Shown one piece after another: positions 42,214 through 44,402 of a stretch of DNA of 44,402 bases. The DNA comes from Candidatus Eisenbacteria bacterium (GTDB lineage: Bacteria > Eisenbacteria > RBG-16-71-46). Each line of letters starts with the position of its first letter. Positions within the stretch are counted from its first letter, which is position 1. Below the pieces are notes generated by a model. It was given only the letters and a program-made list of their open reading frames with translations. It was not told the DNA's origin and did no database searches. Location of the stretch: the NCBI GenBank assembly GCA_035712145.1, contig DASTBI010000031.1:1-44402 (forward strand), given 5' to 3'. Position numbers and translations under genes: made by a program.

Positions 42214-44402
42214 GCGTTCGTGCGCGCTCATCAGCGTGCTGATCGTCCTCGGCTTCGTGGCGCCGGCGAGCGCACAGGTGCGGGTGGACGGCGCGACCGA
42301 GGTGCGCTCGCTCCAGTTCTCGGGAGTGAAAGCGCTGAACGAGCACCGGCTCGAGAAGGTGCTCCAGACGCGGGCGCGAGGCCCGGCCTATGGTCTGCGA
42401 AGAGCGCTCGGAAAGCTGCCGCTGGTTCCCGATCCCGCGACTCATCCATTCAGCCCCCTGACGCTGCAGGAAGATGTTGTCCGGCTGCGCGGGGCCTACG
42501 CGGCCTCCGGCTTCTTCCACACGGGCGTCCGCTACGACGTCCGGCGTGACGACGCGAAGAACCTTCTCGACATCACTTTCCTGATCGACGAAGGCCCGCC
42601 CACGCTCGTCGCCGACGTGGTGGTGAAGGCGCGGGACAGCCTCGCGACGTTGCCGGTCCCCGAGGGTGAACAGAGCTCGTGGGATGGCGCGCAGCGCGCG
42701 GCCTTCAAGCAGCGAGGCGGGCGGCTGGTGGTCGACGATGCACGCAAGGCTCGGGACAAGCTCGAGAAGTGGTGGCGCAACCGCGGCTTTCCGCGCGCGG
42801 AAGTGGCGACGGCGCTTGGCGTCGACAGCACGGGATCCCGGGCATGGCTCACGTATCGCGTGGCGCCCGGCTCGTTCGCACGCTTCGGCGACCTGAAGGT
42901 CGAGGGAGCCGAGACGATTTCGGACGTCACGGTGGGCAAGATGGTGCCCATTCATCGCGGCGACCCCTACTCGGAGAGCGCGCTCGAGCAGGCAGCCCTC
43001 GATCTGCAGAAGCTCGACATCGTGCGCGTGGCCAAGGTGGACGTCCCGGCACTCGGGCCGGCCGACTCCACCTTCGAGTCTGCGACCCCGGCTTCCGCAC
43101 CAGCCGCCGAGCCGGTGGACCCGGTGCTGCCGCCTCGCGTGCGGATCACCGAAGGCGATCGTCGGCTGATCGGGGGTGATGTCGGCTACGTCACGGACGC
43201 GGGCTTCACCACCGAGGCGCGCTGGTCCCACCGCAACTTCTGGGGCGGCGGCCGCTCGCTGACACTCACCGGCATCGCGCAGACCGGCTGGCTGGCCCTG
43301 GTCGACGATCCCGATATCCGCTACCGGCTCTCGCTTTCACTCAAACAGCCCGCCTTCGGCCATCGTCACGTCTCCGGAATCGTCAGCCCCTTCGTGGAGC
43401 ACCGCGACGACAGCCAGGACCTTTCGACCCAGATCGGGCTCAACACCACGCTGATCTATCAGCGGAGGGCGTTGAATTCCGTGTCGCTCGACTATCAGGT
43501 CGCGCGACGCGAGGTGAAGCAGTACCGCTTCGGAGACCTCGCTTCCGGCGATATCGACTTGTTCACGTTCCTCGTGCACGTCGCGCAGGGCCTGGTCGAT
43601 TCGCTCGGCTCCCACGTGAACAGCAGCACCGTCACGTTGTCCGGCACGTACGGCATGCTCGACGACCCCGCCAATCCGCGTCAGGGAGCCATCGCGCGTC
43701 CGGCGTTCCAGGTGACGGCCCCCACGTCGATCTCGAGCACGGCGTACTGGCGCATCGACGCCTCGGCCAACGGCTTCGTTCCGCTCGGGCGCTCGATCGT
43801 GATCGCCACTCGCGCCCGGTTCGGGCAGCTGTTTCCCTTCGGAAAGAGCGTTCCCGGGCCGGGGGAGGACCCGCGAGCCAAGTTCCTCCAGCTTCACGAC
43901 GCGGCCTTCACGGCCGGCGGAACCGGCGACGTGCGCGGCTGGGAGAACCGCCTGCTCGGACCCAAGGTCCCCGACGTGCGCTTCAATACGGTCGGGGATT
44001 CGCTGGTGCCGTTCACCGAAGGGTACGACCCCTACGGCGGTCTGGCTCGGGCGACGTTCTCGATCGAGGCGCGCATGCCGGTGCCACGGCTCGGACCGAG
44101 CTTCGGATCGGTGCTCTTCCTCGACGGCGGCCGCGTCTGGACCAGCGACGAGAGGTTCGGACTTCGCGACGATCCCAACGGACAGGACGAGCTGTTCTTC
44201 GCCGCAGGCGGAGGATTCACGCTTCGCACGCCGGTCGGGCCCATCGAAGTCAGCGCGGGTTACAAGCTGAACCCGTCGGTCACGGATCTCGTGGATGCGC
44301 AGGACGCTCTGGCCGGAGCCCAGGCCGGGATTCCCCTCGAGAGCCTGCCCCGTCACAGCAACCGGCGGTGGCAATTCCATCTCGCGATCGGCACCAGCTA
44401 CT
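42203..44402 (+). CDS. BamA/TamA-like Omp85 outer-membrane protein (3' end cut by window edge)
   Basis: ATG 42203 opens a frame with no stop to the end of the window (733 codons). Signal peptide about 1-24 (ALISVLIVLGFVAPASA). POTRA-type domains follow (EVRSLQFSGVKALNEHRL, RLRGAYAASGFFHTGVRYDV, FGDLKVEGAETISDVTVGKM). The rest is a 16-strand-type barrel with the Omp85 signature regions: RNFWGGGRSLTLTG, GGTGDVRGWENRLLGP (the VRGY/F-like loop-6 motif), GSVLFLDGGRVW, and TPVGPIEVSAGYKL near the C-terminus. The final in-frame residues HLAIGTSY look like the last strand, so only a few codons are probably missing. Coupled to tamB by an 11-nt overlap, it is most likely the TamA-type partner; BamA cannot be excluded. 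Confidence 0.9.
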   Translation, partial: MPTRRSCALISVLIVLGFVAPASAQVRVDGATEVRSLQFSGVKALNEHRLEKVLQTRARGPAYGLRRALGKLPLVPDPATHPFSPLTLQEDVVRLRGAYAASGFFHTGVRYDVRRDDAKNLLDITFLIDEGPPTLVADVVVKARDSLATLPVPEGEQSSWDGAQRAAFKQRGGRLVVDDARKARDKLEKWWRNRGFPRAEVATALGVDSTGSRAWLTYRVAPGSFARFGDLKVEGAETISDVTVGKMVPIHRGDPYSESALEQAALDLQKLDIVRVAKVDVPALGPADSTFESATPASAPAAEPVDPVLPPRVRITEGDRRLIGGDVGYVTDAGFTTEARWSHRNFWGGGRSLTLTGIAQTGWLALVDDPDIRYRLSLSLKQPAFGHRHVSGIVSPFVEHRDDSQDLSTQIGLNTTLIYQRRALNSVSLDYQVARREVKQYRFGDLASGDIDLFTFLVHVAQGLVDSLGSHVNSSTVTLSGTYGMLDDPANPRQGAIARPAFQVTAPTSISSTAYWRIDASANGFVPLGRSIVIATRARFGQLFPFGKSVPGPGEDPRAKFLQLHDAAFTAGGTGDVRGWENRLLGPKVPDVRFNTVGDSLVPFTEGYDPYGGLARATFSIEARMPVPRLGPSFGSVLFLDGGRVWTSDERFGLRDDPNGQDELFFAAGGGFTLRTPVGPIEVSAGYKLNPSVTDLVDAQDALAGAQAGIPLESLPRHSNRRWQFHLAIGTSY

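Noticed and set aside
1-44402. tRNA, rRNA, CRISPR arrays, insertion sequences or integrase genes
   Set aside because: None could be recognised by reading either strand.

Overview
This is GC-rich chromosomal DNA from an uncultured-type diderm bacterium. TamB and BamA/Omp85-like genes imply an outer membrane. A secreted protein ends in a FlgD-like C-terminal domain of the kind common in the FCB group, especially Candidatus Eisenbacteria. That lineage call is inference from gene style, since no rRNA or other marker gene is present.

Layout. 52-950 (minus): two YciI-family genes. 1.1-4.8 kb: a heterodimeric ABC exporter. 5.0-6.2 kb: a small disordered Gly/Gln peptide and a YghA/Gsp39-like short-chain dehydrogenase. 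6.26-7.25 kb: a lipoprotein with a thioredoxin-fold domain whose first redox cysteine codon is an in-frame TGA (U-P-G-C), i.e. a probable selenoprotein. It is followed by a LolA-like/redoxin fusion that lacks the usual active-site cysteines. 8.6-8.9 kb: gene-poor DNA with a relic of a Ser/Thr kinase gene.

8.9-18.07 kb: a catabolic island for anaerobic aromatic degradation. It encodes dienoyl-CoA hydratase (minus), a divergent TetR regulator, 6-hydroxycyclohexene-carbonyl-CoA dehydrogenase, oxo-ring hydrolase, a short-chain dehydrogenase, the four subunits of an ATP-dependent benzoyl-CoA reductase in the order and sizes of Azoarcus BzdNOPQ, and a small CxxC protein. Together they would convert benzoyl-CoA through dienoyl-CoA, hydroxy- and oxo-enoyl-CoA to 3-hydroxypimeloyl-CoA and possibly on to 3-oxopimeloyl-CoA. 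No ferredoxin gene or benzoate-CoA ligase lies in the window.

18.2-26.2 kb: a RusA-like hypothetical protein, a Ser/Thr kinase with TolB-like and TPR regions, a secreted eight-repeat propeller-like protein, a conserved hypothetical protein, a PolX-like PHP protein without a polymerase domain, and a NiCoT/UreH-like metal transporter. 26.2-29.3 kb (minus): a CPBP protease, a hybrid histidine kinase and a cold-shock protein. 29.5-35.7 kb: a four-S1-domain protein, a giant double histidine kinase/double receiver protein, and a cysteine synthase-like gene overlapping it. 35.8-44.4 kb: a DUF4403 protein, TamB and a BamA/TamA-like Omp85 protein that runs off the right edge, forming an envelope-biogenesis block.

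Regulation visible in sequence: several genes have a TANNNT box exactly 6 nt before ATG and no leader, which suggests leaderless transcription. An AT-rich palindrome sits in the hydratase/TetR divergent promoter region. An intrinsic-terminator-like hairpin lies in the leader of the cold-shock gene.
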